The notes: a model not told the origin generated them from the letters alone. A stretch of 64,000 bases of DNA from Warburgia ugandensis (GCA_035236585.1 CP141136.1:54949136-55013135); one strand, 5' to 3'. Positions 25,121 to 37,785 are shown, counted from the first letter of the stretch. Translations and numbers: made by a program.

Positions 25121-26560
25121 TCAGTGAAATTTGGTTTTGCAACTAGTGTTATGTCTCTACATCATTTTTCTACATCCAAATAACTTTCTCAATCATGGTA
25201 GATCTTATGACCAAATTCATTGTGAATGATCTACCATGTCATGTCTCTCGTCTGCACCATATCACTTCTTGAAGCAACTTCCATTTCATGGAAAGTAAGC
25301 TTCCACATATAACTTGTACCTTTCTGCTTAAAGCATCGGCTACTATGTTAGCCTTTCTTGGATGGTATTGAATAAAGAAGTCATTAGTCTTTCAAATACT
25401 CCATCAATTGCCTTTATTGCATAGTGAAGTATTGCTGTGAAAATATGTAGTTGAGAGTTTTATGATCCATGAACACTTCAAACTCTTCACTCACAAATAA
25501 TGTCACCAAATCTTTAAGGTGAAAACTATAGCAGCAAGTTCCAAATCATGGGTACGTAATTGACCTCATGTTTTTTCAATTGTCAAGAGGCGTAGGCAAT
25601 TACTTTACCATTTTCCATCAGTACACACCTCAGTCCTTTTCCAAAGGGATAGCTATAGATTACAAATCCTCCATTGCTTGATGATAATGTAAGTACTGGT
25701 GTAGTAGTTAGCTTCCTTTTAATTCTTTGAAGCTTTCTTGATACGCATCATCATATATGAACTTCAAATCCTTTCTTGTCACTTTGGTCAAGGGCAAGGC
25801 AATGCATGAAAATCCCTTAATAAATCTATAGTAATATCTTGTAACGCCCAAGAAACTCCTTATTTCTATCACTATCTTCAGATTAGCTCATCTTTCCACC
25901 ACTTCAACATTCGCTAGATCAACTGCAACACCATTTTTAGAAATAACGTGATCTAGAAAGTTCACTTCTTCCAACCAAAATTCATACTTGCTAAATTTGG
26001 TATACAGTTGATGTGCCCTAAGCATATTCAACACCATATGCAAGTGTTCCTAATGTTCATCAAGGCTTTTCGAGTTAATCAGAATATTATCCACAAACAC
26101 TATGACAAATTTATCCAAATAAGTTTTAAATACCCAGTTCTTGAGGTACATAAATGCAACTTGGGCATTCATCAAACCAAATGACATCACCCTAAGCTCA
26201 TAGTATCCATACTTGGTGCTGAATGTAGTCTTTGAATTATGCTCTTCTCTAACTCTGAGTTAATGGGACCCAGACTTAAATTGATCTTGGAAAAGACGGA
26301 GCTGACTAAAGTTGATCAAAGGGATTACCAATTGGGGTAAAGGATACTATTTTTTAATAGTAACTCTATTGAGCATTTGATAATCAATACAACATCTCAT
26401 TGCTTCATCCTTTTTCTTACAAAAGGGATTAGTTCTCCCCATGGAGACACATTAGGTCTAATGAATTCTTTGCCTAGTAACTCTTGTAATTGGGTCTTCA
26501 ACTCCTTCAATTCTACTAGTGTCATCCAGTATGCTGCCTTGGAGATAGGAGCTGTGACAA
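25121..26560 (-). pseudogene. G1 reverse transcriptase and RNase H remnant
   Basis: The RT starts at about 26552 with [10 protein letters not shown]. It continues [32 protein letters not shown] (near 26380), YGYYELRVMSFGLMNAQVAF, then FVDNILI at 26077-26097, then [17 protein letters not shown]. RNase H follows at about 25800-25300 (FVIYSYPFGKGL, CVLMENGKVIAYAS). The RT active site normally ends in two Asp (F/YxDD); here the second is Asn. The RNase H Asp after Y-S is Tyr. There are multiple stops and at least two frameshifts. These domains copy element RNA into DNA; this copy cannot. Confidence 0.92.
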
Positions 26561-27475
26561 GGTATTAGTTCAATGGTGAAATTTATCTCCTTTTTTGGTG
26601 GCATCCATAGTAAGTATTAAAGAAACACATCTAGAAATTCACAAACTACTGCCACTTTATCCAGTTTAAGTTTTTCATCCTTAGGAACTTCTATCTTAAG
26701 AAAAAAGAATTGACATTTGTAAGCAATGGGTTTCACCACCTTTATTCAAGAAATGACACACACTCCTAAAGCAACAAGATCGTTACTTCTCTAGGAATGT
26801 TAAAAGTAACTTTATTTTTATGATAATCGACAGTTGTGCAATATAAAGCTAACCAATTCATCCCTAATATGACGTTAAAGTCTATCATATCCAGGAGGAT
26901 TAGATTGGTCTCATTTCTTTGTCCTCAATCATAATTGGCAAATCCTGAAGGTATGTGTGTGTGCAAAAAGGCTCACCCAATGGTGTCATGACCTATCAAT
27001 TGAATTTTAAGTTTTGGACTAGACCATGATCAATTCAAGAAACAAACTCATAAAATATAAAAGAATGTGTAGAACCAGTATCAAATAATAGTATGGCAAG
27101 TCTACCATAGATGTGAAGTGTACCTTTTACTACTGCATTGGATGTTTGTGCTTTTCTTGAAGTGATGGCAAATACATGTCCTTGGCTTAATGGGATTTGG
27201 TTCCCTTCTTAGGGCAATGTATGGCTATTGTCTTGCCTCCTCATAGATAAACATTTGAACTAGGATGAGATATGTGGTTTGCATGATATTTCCAGCATTG
27301 GGGACAAGCTCTTGACTCTAGTGCTCTCTCTTTGTTGTTGAATTGAAGCTTGTGACAATGTTGGGACCAAGAGGACTGAATGGATCTTTTTCTTTTGTTA
27401 AAATGTCCAATCATACTGGTATTCTTCTCCTTTTCTCTTCTATCTATTGATAACCTTTTTCTTAAAGAGATGTCA
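26561..27475 (-). pseudogene. G1 protease and gag zinc-knuckle remnant
   Basis: The protease reads HVFAITSRKAQTSNAVVKGTL and then LLFDTGSTHSFIF, with the catalytic DTGS intact near 27061-27095. MTPLGEPFC and LPIMIEDKEM follow. Upstream on the minus strand, gag contributes CPQCWKYHA (27272-27312), a GGKTIA-HCPKKG block and a basic stretch with RREKEKNTS and FNKRKRS. Stops occur in both. The gag reading is cut at 27475, where unrelated AT-rich sequence (H) starts, so the rest of gag and the 5' end of G1 are displaced or lost. Confidence 0.88.
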
Positions 27476-30400
27476 TTTTCACTGCTTGATGTGTTTTACT
27501 AATAATCACAAATGCATAGGTCCATTATGGCTAAACATGGCAAGTACAGGTCAATCCACATAGATTCTATAATTAAGAATTTAATTAAACCTAGTTTAAC
27601 TACTTTAACCTAGCCTAAAACTTTATTAAACTAAATTAATCAACTAAAAATGCTAAAAATCACAAAAACATATAAATATGCTATGAATTGAACCTATGCC
27701 TAGGAATTAAAGATCTAATATATTAAAAATCAAATATTTTAAGGATAAAGCTATCTAAATTTTTATATACAAATAATTAGAAGTACGATATTTCTAACAC
27801 ACAAAAGTTATTTCTTTTCAAGCTCTCTTTTTATGATCTTCATAATATTAGTTTCTTAGCATGGCACTATACTTATTCAAAGTATAGCAACTCTTCCTAG
27901 GGCTTAGGCTATCAAAGATTCTCATATAGTCACCATCTTTCCTACTAGACTTAGTGTCCCTATTTTTCAAGCTATCGCTGAGTATGTAAATTTAGAGTGC
28001 TATGAGACCAACATTAATATTTTTGCACTTTTAACCTAGAATAACCCAATCATAAAACTATCTTATTATAATATATATTTTATCTTAATGCCTAGGTGAA
28101 GTAATTAAATAGATAAATACAAATAAAATTGATATGAATAAGCATGAGAAAATTACTAAATCTAATAATTGACAACAGCATATAAATAATATAAAAGAAA
28201 GGACCCATAAACTAAAGAGGAAAAGAACTTTCTATTATGATAGAATGGAAATTTAAATCAATTGATTATCAACACATAAATAAAAAAATTCAAATAATGA
28301 GACCATTGGTTAAAATGATTTCATATAGAAACTCCTCCATGTCACTCAAAGTAACTCTCAACGAATATCGTTAACTTGCACACTACCACCAATACATCCT
28401 TGCTATCTTCTTATGACTTGCACTTTTTTGTGTCACTCAACAAAGTCTAGAGGTCATCAACCACTTGCCATAGCTCTTAGAAAAGTGATTACACCTGAAA
28501 TACTGCTTTATGCGTGTGATACCAAAAGAGAGAAAGGAGATTCAGAAAACCTTGTAAAAGAAAAAATCATGGAAAGACAAATAGATGGAATGATATAGTA
28601 TAGGACAAATACATAGGGGCATAAATTTCATAATGAGAAGATGAAGAGAAAATTTTAGAAAAATAAAACAAGATGGAAAAGGTGTTATAAACTGACCAAA
28701 CATTTTCCATTTTTTATCTCTCTACTCACCTCCTTATTTTTCTCTACCAATCATACTAATCCACATATGTATTTCACATGGAATTATGGGCTGTACTACA
28801 TTGAAAATGATGTGGTTTATGTTGGTGGTCCCCATTCTAAAGTGCAGAGAGAGAAAGTGGAAGATTTAAGCCTCTAGCGGGCCCTCGCTTGAGTATACTT
28901 AACATCCATGCTTCCTTTAACTTGTGTGGCTCTGAAGCTTCAATTAGAAGCTCCCTAAAGGTGGTGTATTGCATGCATGCATGTGTGGAAGTTATGTCAA
29001 TTTATGTTTTGATATTTTTAAGGTTTCTAAATATGTTGAAAATGATAATGACACTCATTATGCATTCTAAACTTTTAGCTTTCACTAAATTTGGTAGACA
29101 AGCCCATAACTTTACATGGACTCTAAAATTATTCTTTTAGGTCAAAGTTGTTAAATTTGTGCATTTTTTCTCACTTGTACCATGAAGCTGTAAAATATAA
29201 AATTAACTTTAATTAGTGCTATTTATGAAAAGTTCTAGGCTAAAACCTACTAAATATAGAGGTACATATGTAATATTTCTATATATAACAAATATCCTCA
29301 GAATTAGATTATGCTAGTACTTGAGCAAAACTACTAAATACAACTTAGATTTTGCTAGTCCTTAAGCAAAACTACTAAATACAAAATAAAAAATAAAAAA
29401 TCTAAAAATCCTAACCACTTTTATAGGTATTATCATCTGCATTTAGCATATGTAGAAAACCTTTAAACCCCTGGGTTAACCTAAGTGGACGAGTTGTAGT
29501 CTCGTCAGAGTTTCCAAGAATGATACTAATAAACATTTTTCAAAACTTTTATGAAAGTCCTACATTTATCCAAGAGAATTTTCTTCTATTCAACATTTAT
29601 TAAATATCCAACTTCAACTTACTAATAAAAATAAACAAGAATTAAAAATCCTACCCCTATGCTAAAGATATCCCATTATTTTGTTAAAATTCAAAATATG
29701 AGTGTGTGTTGTAGCTAATATACATAAGTATTGGTTTTCAAGTCAAATATAACCTACGTTGTGATCCAAATGTATGCGTTGACTTCAAATCTGATAAGAT
29801 ATGCATGTCACTCAGAAGTGTTTACCATCTTATTAATATGTAAGTAGAATAATGTTTCTCATAGCCAAATAATCTCATATATTTTCATACAAAAAAACAA
29901 TAACTTAGAAAGAATGATACTGGTCTCATGAAAGGATATCAAATATTAGAAATATTACACTCTACCAATTTTCCTATTTATTCATAACTATATCCAAGCC
30001 ATTCTACTCGTAAAATTAGGTTAAGACTTCTGTAGGATGAAACATAGGCTTAGGATAGGGTTATCAAAGAAACAGATATAAAGATAAACAAAGATGTTCT
30101 ATGAGATAGGTAAAGGTCTTCTAAAAGTGTATTCACACTTTCCTTTCTTATTTTCTTCCCAAGAGTGAACATTCTTTCTCATTGGCTATTGTCTTCTTTT
30201 CTTTTGACTTGTCTTTATATATAGTCTTTTTCAAAAAAAATCTTCTTTTCAGCCCTTTCATGATCATCTCTTGAATTGTATTGCTCATACTTTTTTCTTC
30301 AAGATATTTCTTCAACTATTTCTACATATTCCCAAAGCAAATTGGGTAATAGATATATTATAGAAGTTCCATATGGGTAATGGTGAATGGGTCACAAAGA

Positions 30401-31289
30401 AAAGGGTTATTATAATAGCTTCTGTAATATCCTTAATTTTTAAGATAAAAATAGGAAATTATTAAATAAATTAAAATAAAAATTTATGGATGAAATTCTT
30501 TCCTGAAAACATAATAATTAGAAAGTGCTCGTCGATACGAATCCAACGCCACCAAGAACGCGAAAAACGGAGCTCAAACGAGGGAGTTATGAGCCGTCAA
30601 AGTTGGAAGGGCAATTTGGTCATTTGGTAGAGACGTATTAGACAGGGGTCCAAATTGATACTGGCACCCCCGTCTTCCACACGTCTCTACCAGTCCCGGA
30701 AAAATCGCCGGAGAGACGTGGAAAGAGGCGTGTGGGAAAGAGTTTCCCTTCCCCAAGACTCTAAAACCCTATATCTATGCTCCTCTAGGAGCCAAAACGC
30801 TCAACTTTGAGCGTTTTCCATGAATGCTACGCAAAACCCTAGACCTGCAAAAATCTGAAGTTTCCGGCGAGTGGAGCCCCGGCAACACGAGCAACCCCGA
30901 CCAGGCACAAGGTAAGCCTCAAATCCATGTTTTTCTGTATTTATTAATTAGAAAATTAATTAGGAAAGTATTTAAAAATTAGGAAAAAAATCAGATTTTT
31001 GGGGGCTTTGTGCACGCTACTGTTGGAGAGCGATTTCACGGATCAAACCTTATCCGTTTGAAAATCGCACCATCCAACTAGTGCACAAGAGACCCAAGAG
31101 CATACCCTTTAAATTTGGGAGTGATCCAACGGTGGATTTCTCCAGAAAATCCAAAAACCAGTACTCAGGATGTTTTTAGGAACTTGGGAAAAATCGTTTA
31201 AAAACCATGGGTTTTGGAAAAATTAGTGCAAAAGGAGGGCATAAATGGATTCTAGAGAGAATTCTGAAGAAAATGGCGCAAAAATCACG

Positions 31290-31625
31290 CAAAGCGGAGT
31301 CAGAGTTCTCGCCGGGCATACCGGAATCCGGTCGTCTTCTCCGGCGTCGTCAACGGCGTCGGCGCCTGGCGCTGACGCCAAGATGCACTCAGAGACGCAG
31401 CCAGGACGACATCACATGACGTCGTTGCCGCACGCGTGCAGTGGCCGCGCGCGCGTGCGGAGCGTGCGCTGGTTGGCTGTCGCGGTGGGACCGGGACGCG
31501 GCGCGTCCTGGCGACCGTGACGCACGCGCGCGTCCCGTACGACGTCTGTGTTGGCGTGCGTCTTCGTGCGCCCGTGTACGTCGGTGTAAACCGGCGGAAA
31601 AGGGTGCCGCCGGTTTAAACCACCT
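31290..31625 (+). other. CpG-rich block inside solo LTR 1
   Basis: This part is far richer in G, C and CpG than anything within 10 kb on either side, with many GCGCG, CGTGCG and CCGGCG words. It lies about 400-700 bp downstream of the putative TATA box. Retention of so many CpG in normally methylated plant repeat DNA suggests a recent insertion. The four overlapping frames here are not conserved proteins. Confidence 0.8.
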
Positions 31626-32890
31626 TATGGTGGTCCGGCAGGCCCCATTTTAGTGTAGTTTTCACTAAAACTTGATTTTTGGGAGCTAGAGAGGTCCAAA
31701 TCACGATCCGGAAGAGGCGTTGTGACCGTATTGACGACGCGGACCTAGTTTTAACTTAAAAACTTAGAAATGACCACTTTTTATTTAGAAAAATTTTAAA
31801 ATAGTGATGTGACATGTACAGGTGCACTTGAATATACCAATTAAAGGGAGTTATTAGCAAGCTAGTGATCTCACACTGAGGTAGGTGACGACAACTAATG
31901 TTTTGCCTTGATTTTAAACCATGTTTAAACAATAGCATCATGTGTGATTGTGTTTTAAATTGCGATTTTTATTTACCATGGATTTCATGTGACATTTCAT
32001 ACAGGATGGTTATTCCAAATTGAATTCTTTTACTGAATAAACTTATTTAAAATGATGGTACAAGCATGATGTTAATTAGTTATGCTTAATTAGAGATTTA
32101 TTTCTTATTATATATATAGAAAATGCATGGATTTACATGGAAATGAGAATAGAGGCTTATTAGTCAAGTTGGTCCTTTTATAGAGGCTAACCCGGGATGA
32201 GGGGCATGTCTTGGGGATTGCAAGCTATAAGTGCTCTTGAGTTTTAGCATATACATATGATTTCCGTGTTTTATATTTGATGACGGGTGCTCTCGCCCGG
32301 TGGGCGTCATGCTAGGAGGGATGTAGGCCACCCACCTTCCGAGATTATGATGTGATGAGTTTGTGATATGATAGACACCTGCCCATAGATGGCATTCGGT
32401 AGAGGTTTGGTAACATGGATAGTCCACACTACCGGTCTGAGCCTTTCCATGGGGACAGACGCTAAGTCTCCCGTTATGGTGTCGACGGAGAGCGGCAGTG
32501 GTTGATACCCATGGAGGGTTGCCACTACAGCATGATGACCCATATTCTTATTATGTGTGCATGTATGATGAGCATGGTTATGGATGATATGCCTGGGTGT
32601 GACGACACTCAGAGGTTGACTACGTGTACTCCTGATCAGGGATGTTAGTGCGATGTGGTGGGACCCATTACCTTAGGGTGCCCTTATTCTGGATGTATGC
32701 TCCATTTTATTGATTCATGTCATGTTTTAACTCTGTGAATTTCATGTTTTAGCATATGGAATAAATTGGCATTTTATTGAACATGGCATTATGATATCAC
32801 TATCTTCATAAATGTTAGATTTTTCATCAGTATTGTTCATTATTTCTTGCATTTATTACATTAATTGTCTATGTACTTACACAGCGATAG

Positions 32891-32922
32891 CTGAGGCATT
32901 GCTTTGTTTTGCAATGCCTTAG
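32891..32922 (+). other. Conserved LTR hairpin (GAGGCATTGC stem)
   Basis: AGGCATTGC (32894-32902) and GCAATGCCT (32911-32919) form a perfect 9-bp stem around an 8-base T/G loop, extended by flanking CT/AG pairs. A diverged counterpart with compensating bases is at 60376-60401 in LTR 4. Its position late in the LTR suggests a role in RNA 3'-end formation or repeat (R) function; this is inference. Confidence 0.6.
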
Positions 32923-34308
32923 ATCTCGAGCGCTATAACAGAAAGGCAAGTCGTTGACAAGCCGTGAGAGCTGCCAAGACCATTTTTCTATAGTATTAGA
33001 CAGTGATGTGAGTCATTAAACAGGATTATCATTTGGATTTTTATTATGGACTGCATATTTTATATTGGGATGTGATTTAGATCTTTGGACATATGTTGGA
33101 CATTTATATGGGATGTTATGATGGATAGACCCTGGGCCATATTATTATTGTCTTTTGAACGTTTATTTGATTTAAAATAAAGGCGCCTATTTATTTGACG
33201 TTGATTTATACGCGGATTATTTATTTATGTTTAAATTACATGTACGCCATTTTGTGAAAGGAAAATTAACACCCAGAGTTTTAAGATAGGTTTAGTAAAA
33301 TGTTAAATAAATCTTTTCTCATGGGATCCCAAAATGCTCTTATTTAAAATGCCATTATAAAAAAAAAAAAAAAAATTGTCTTAAAAATCTGGGGTGTTAC
33401 AGCTTCAAAGTTTAAATAGTGGAAAATAATTTAGGCTAGGGGTTTATCAAGGATGGCCTTTATCATTTCCTAAGTTTTATGAAACTTAATATGGTATAAA
33501 CTTTCAAGTGTTTTCTCAGTAGTTGATCAAAGCATGAATAATGAGACCAACTAGGAAATTTCGTCCACCTAAGAAAATTGGGAATTTATATGTAACGTCT
33601 CTTAGAGTTAATAGTCTTCACAAATCTTCTTTAAGATCTCTAAATTATATAGTCTTCTCAACTTAAACTACATATATCTTGTGCAATGAAGATTCTGAGC
33701 TTAATTCTTCATGGAATACTTTAAAAAGGGATAAAATAATGAAATAATTGTATACAAATCCATCATTAAGCTAAAGTCTAAAGATAACACTGAATTTTCA
33801 AAAAAGCAGAATTCTCATCTTTACAGAGGAACTTTTTCATAAAAATAATAATAATTAATCTTTAATTTTTTTCATTTTTTCCAAAATGTTTACCAAAGTG
33901 GCTCTAAAAACCTAAATAAAAATATCAAAATTTAAAATACACTACCCCTAAACTTAAATTACACATTATCCTCAATGTTTAGAACTACATACTAAGGACA
34001 AATGAAAATAATAAATCTGAGAGGAAAGGGTTAGAAGAGATGTACCTGCACTTCCAGAATAGTGTTGTGATTTGTTGATGTGTACAAGTATGCAATAATG
34101 CAGATGCAACTAGATGATCTTACAACTAACTGATCTAACTAATATAATCTACTCTACTTTATTCTTAAACTAATCTAAGGATCCTTATTATAACTCTAAC
34201 AAGTCTTAAATCTTACTCTAGTCATGGAGGAGTATCTTCAGCAACTCACTCAACTTCAAAATTTTAGGTAACCAATGCATTTTCACTACTTAGTGATTTG
34301 AGGATGGG

Positions 34309-35155
34309 TTAACAAAACATCTGCATGAGGAGATTCCCTAGTGCATGCTATTTGCAGATGATATAATCCTACTTGATGAGACAAGGGATGGCGTAAACAT
34401 AAAGCTAGAGTTATGGAGAGAAGCATTAGAATCGGAAGAATTTAAAATTAGCCGAACTAAGACAAAATATATGGAATGTAATTTTAGCAAGGAGAGTAGG
34501 AGTGGAGCACCAATCAAGATTGATAACCAAGAGTTCCCCGTGAGAGACCACTTCCGATACTTAGGATCATTGATCCATGAGAGTGGAGAGATTGAGAGAG
34601 AGGTTACCCAGAGAATCCAAGTGAGTTGGAACAAATGGAGATATGCATCGGGTGTTTTATGTGATCGGCGGGTGCCACTCAAACTAAAGGAAAAATTCTA
34701 TAAGATGGCTATAAGGCCGGCCATGCTCTATGGATCAGAGTGTTGGGCAGTTAAGGAACATCATACTCATAGGCTGAGTGTCGCAGAAATGAGGATCTTG
34801 AGATGGATGAGTGGTAAGACAAAAAAGGATAGAATTAGAAATGAAAATATTAGAGGAAATTTAGGGATAGTACCAATAGGTAACAAGATGAGAGAGATTA
34901 GACTTAGATGGTTTGGACATGTACAAAGGAGGCCAATAACGGCACCAGTTAGAAGGAGTGAGGCAATACAAGTTGAAGGTTCTAAAAGGGCAAGGGGAAG
35001 GCCCAAAAGAACATGGATAGAAGTGGTGAGGAAAGATTTAAAAACTTTGGGACTAAATGAAGCCATGGTATTTAATAGAGTGGAATGGAGGAATAAGATT
35101 CATGTGGTCGACCCCTAATTGGGATAAGGTCTTGATGATGATGATGATGATGATG
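34309..35155 (+). mobile_element. 5'-truncated LINE with (GAT)n tail
   Basis: An 847-bp insertion is flanked by a perfect 17-bp target duplication AGTGATTTGAGGATGGG (34292-34308 and 35156-35172). It begins inside the reverse transcriptase domain and ends with a (GAT)n/(ATGATG) tail at 35133-35155, the tail style of many plant LINEs. Perfect duplications and a nearly open frame indicate a young insertion made by target-primed reverse transcription that stopped early. Confidence 0.96.
34345..35118 (+). pseudogene. LINE reverse transcriptase C-terminal part (257 codons, open)
   Basis: The frame begins just at the catalytic FADD motif (residues 3-6: FADDIILLDE). It continues through RTKTKYMECNF, RYLGSLIHESGEIEREV, RRVPLKLKEKFYKMAIRPA, LYGSECWAVKE, MRILRWMSGKTKKDRIRNE, RWFGHVQRR and RGRPKRTWIEVV, and ends VDP, TAA at 35118. 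All are landmarks of plant non-LTR RT, the thumb and C-terminal region. In frame upstream, codons for HLHEEIP precede a TAG (34339-34341), where the family has Trp. The copy is therefore truncated and carries one upstream stop. It lacks the endonuclease and most of the RT palm, so it cannot act alone. The Met start is internal and not a real initiation site. Confidence 0.93.
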
Positions 35156-35172
35156 AGTGATTTGAGGATGGG

Positions 35173-35299
35173 ACTAAGGGATATGATCATGACTTACCAT
35201 GAATACAATTTTGCCAGAAATAATTCTTTGTGCATTGTCCCAGGAGTTGTCATTTTAGGAGTTTAAGATGCCTACGTCGAATACCTAAAAGTATTCCTC
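35173..35299. other. Non-coding spacer between LINE and LTR 3
   Basis: Sequence after the LINE target duplication continues the pre-insertion text of 34291. No gene is seen. Confidence 0.4.
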
Positions 35300-36213
35300 C
35301 TCTCCTACATCTTCTTGATTGATTATATTAAGTTATTCTTGCAATTTAGTACTGTTTAGTTTATGTTTGTCTTGGTGCAGGGAACCAGTAGGTCTCAAAT
35401 CATCCTGATCATCTATAGTACACACTTGAGCAGGTTGACGTTCTGCAGAAACATCAATGGACTCATATCATAATCATCACTAATATTTTTATTGTAGAAA
35501 CTCTAAAACTTTGCAACTTACTTTCTCCTACTTAAACTAGAGTTGTAAAAATATTAGGTTAAGTATTCAACATACCCAGTAGATAATCTAATACTATAAA
35601 ATCAAAAACACAATATACATCATACATGATTTAAAAAAAGGATTTTTAGATAATAAAACCATATGGCTGCCTTACCTAAGCTATCTCACACAATGCATCA
35701 CAAGCATTCACATACATATTTAAATGTATATGTATCTTTATTCATACATGAGAATCATCAAATATGATTACAAATTAAATACCATAACAATTACTGTAAA
35801 GTAGTAATCAATTAAACCTCATATAGGTAATCTCAAATCAACAACATCATCATGCACATACACATCTTAGTGACACATGAGTGGATTTGTCATGAGTAAC
35901 CTTCTAAAGACCAACACAAGCTCACTGTACATGAAGTCACAAAAATAGAAATCATGTGGACTACTATGCTCACAACCAATTCACTAAATTGTTTGTATCT
36001 AATACCTAAAGACTAACCACTACAATTGTTGCTAAGAACTATGGATACATCTCGAAATGGTCCTATGATCACCTCCAATGGTTGTTCCTACCACAACAAT
36101 CAAGAAAATAAATGCCTTCTTTGGGCATGGATACCTCCACTGATGGTTGTAAGAGGTGGGGAGGCTAACTTGCACAACCTCTTAGCATAGAGCCCACTAG
36201 GCTTATTAGCCTG

Positions 36214-36214
<1 letters not shown>

Positions 36215-36274
<60 letters not shown>
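36215..36274. repeat. (AC)30 microsatellite in LTR 3
   Basis: Thirty uninterrupted AC units follow GCTTATTAGCCTGA. The cognate place in LTR 2 (near 46690) has ordinary sequence. Confidence 0.97.
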
Positions 36275-36277
<3 letters not shown>

Positions 36278-36770
36278 TCAAAATTCAATATCATTTATCC
36301 ACATGACACTTATCATATGCCAAAATCATGTAATTTACATAACCCATATCAAGACATGGGATTGATGCATCTACCAAATTATCCTTTATTTCAAAGATAA
36401 ACAATTGCATGTAATAGAGAAAACAATATCATTTTCATTTTTATGATAAAAGTATGCATCATGGAGATAAAATCATGCATAAATTTGCATGTTCATTTTT
36501 AACAATATTCTATGCTTAATACATGGAGGATAAGATAGTATAAATTCCATGGAAATCATATGCATGCAAATTATTTGCATAGTTATCAATCAATGTCATT
36601 TCAAAACCATACTAAATCTAGAAAATAATTTTAAGAGAGCTTTTCAAGTTTTAAAATTTATTTGAATCTTACTAGCATCAAATTACCTACCTTTAAGGAT
36701 GTTATCTTAAGTTTTGTTCATGTCTTTCTTCAACTCGAATCCCCGATCACTCTCAAAATTTTCACAAGAA

Positions 36771-36780
36771 CATATATATA

Positions 36781-36812
<32 letters not shown>

Positions 36813-36822
36813 CATATATCCA
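36771..36822. repeat. (ATAC)n/(AT)n microsatellite
   Basis: Seven or so ACAT tetranucleotide units are flanked by short TA runs. Confidence 0.9.
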
Positions 36823-37782
36823 ATCATTACTTCTAATTCGCGTATTTATGTTGGATATCAATGAGTTTACTATATAATTCTCACATCAACCTATAGAACA
36901 GATTTTGTTCAAGTAAGGTCATTCATGTATATGGAGTCATCGATCTTGAGTAAATAATATATCATACTAATAAATTTATGCCCAAAATGTTAGATATAAA
37001 GTTGGATCTTACTTTTAAACTATTAAATCTGTGATTTAGGGATTTTTAACATGATCATAAATAAATTTAAAGGCTTACATCCTTGGGTTTAAATTTTAGA
37101 AATCTAACAAGGTATGCGGTCATACCTATTTTTGAACTACAAATCATTGATTAATATGTATACAAGGCTAGATCTAACTAAAAATTGATATTCAAATGTT
37201 AGATCATACATCATTACCTTTTGATTGTCATAATTCTACCATTGAACGGATAGAACTGAAGATTGCAATTCATGGATCTTGGATCAAGATTGGATCTAAA
37301 TTTGAATTTCATATAATCCTAGATCAGAAATCTAACCATTCCATCATGTAGATTAAACTAAAAAATCATAGAATTTGGTTTTCACATAAAAATTCTAAGT
37401 CACCGGTGGTGAGTGACAATCACTGAGAAGATGGCCGGTGTGGTGGTCACTAGTGACATTGTCTACTTAAAAACTCAAAATTTATAGGGAAAAAACATAA
37501 ATTGGCAAGTTACCTACAATCTAATTGAATTTGAGGTGTTTTGTCATTATTTGATGCCAAAAAAGTGACAGTCGCCGAATTTTTGAAATTTCATTTGATC
37601 TTCACCATTTGGCAATGAAAACTTTCTTGATCATAAAATAACTAGGGGGCTTTTGCTACTCTTGCTTCAAACAACCCAATGGTGGTACCGGATCATTCAT
37701 TGGGTATTATCTTCCTCACTGACATCACAAACACACATACCTGATACTTTCCAAGGGTTACAGATTACTGGGATAATAGAAT

Positions 37783-37785
<3 letters not shown>

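Larger units (their letters stand above)
30423..33401 (+). mobile_element. Solo LTR 1, gypsy (Tekay-type), 2979 bp
   Basis: It starts TGTAATATCC and ends GGGGTGTTACA, with a perfect 5-bp duplication GCTTC at 30418-30422 and 33402-33406. A TATA-like CTATATCTAT lies near 30768. A GGTAAGCC splice-donor-like site follows near 30911, then a GC-rich block (31290-31625) and a 9-bp-arm hairpin at 32894-32919 near the 3' part. No internal region or second LTR is attached, so unequal recombination between two LTRs probably left this copy. Open frames inside 31207-31653 are by-products of the GC-rich block. Orientation is given by the TATA, donor and hairpin order. Confidence 0.92.
27476..34291 (-). mobile_element. 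Remnant H, Athila/Tat-like non-coding sequence, minus orientation
   Basis: This is AT-rich sequence with no protein family recognised. The minus-strand motif ATTGAGGATAATGTG, TAATTTAAGTTTAGGGGT (33940-33980) parallels the motif at 21311-21341 in remnant F and marks Athila/Tat or LARD-type elements. The low end (27480-27640), with CACAAATGCATAGGTCC and CAAGTACAGGTCAATCC, resembles the 3' termini of such LTRs. H is interrupted by the solo LTR at 30423-33401; the sequence at 30290-30422 continues at 33407. Boundaries are approximate, and the segment may be composite. Confidence 0.4.

Noticed and set aside
31207-31653. Four overlapping plus-strand frames in a GC-rich block
   Set aside because: They lie inside solo LTR 1; high GC lowers stop frequency. 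No family similarity, and no consistent frame.
30423-33401. Reading the unit as a TIR DNA transposon because of its 26-bp inverted ends
   Set aside because: TG...CA ends, the 5-bp duplication, TATA and donor order, and shared blocks with other LTRs fit an LTR better; no transposase was seen.
34338-35066. Minus-strand frames of 114 and 99 codons
   Set aside because: They are antisense shadows of the LINE reverse transcriptase frame.
36100-36294. Minus frame with a Cys-Val run
   Set aside because: It is translated (AC)30 microsatellite.
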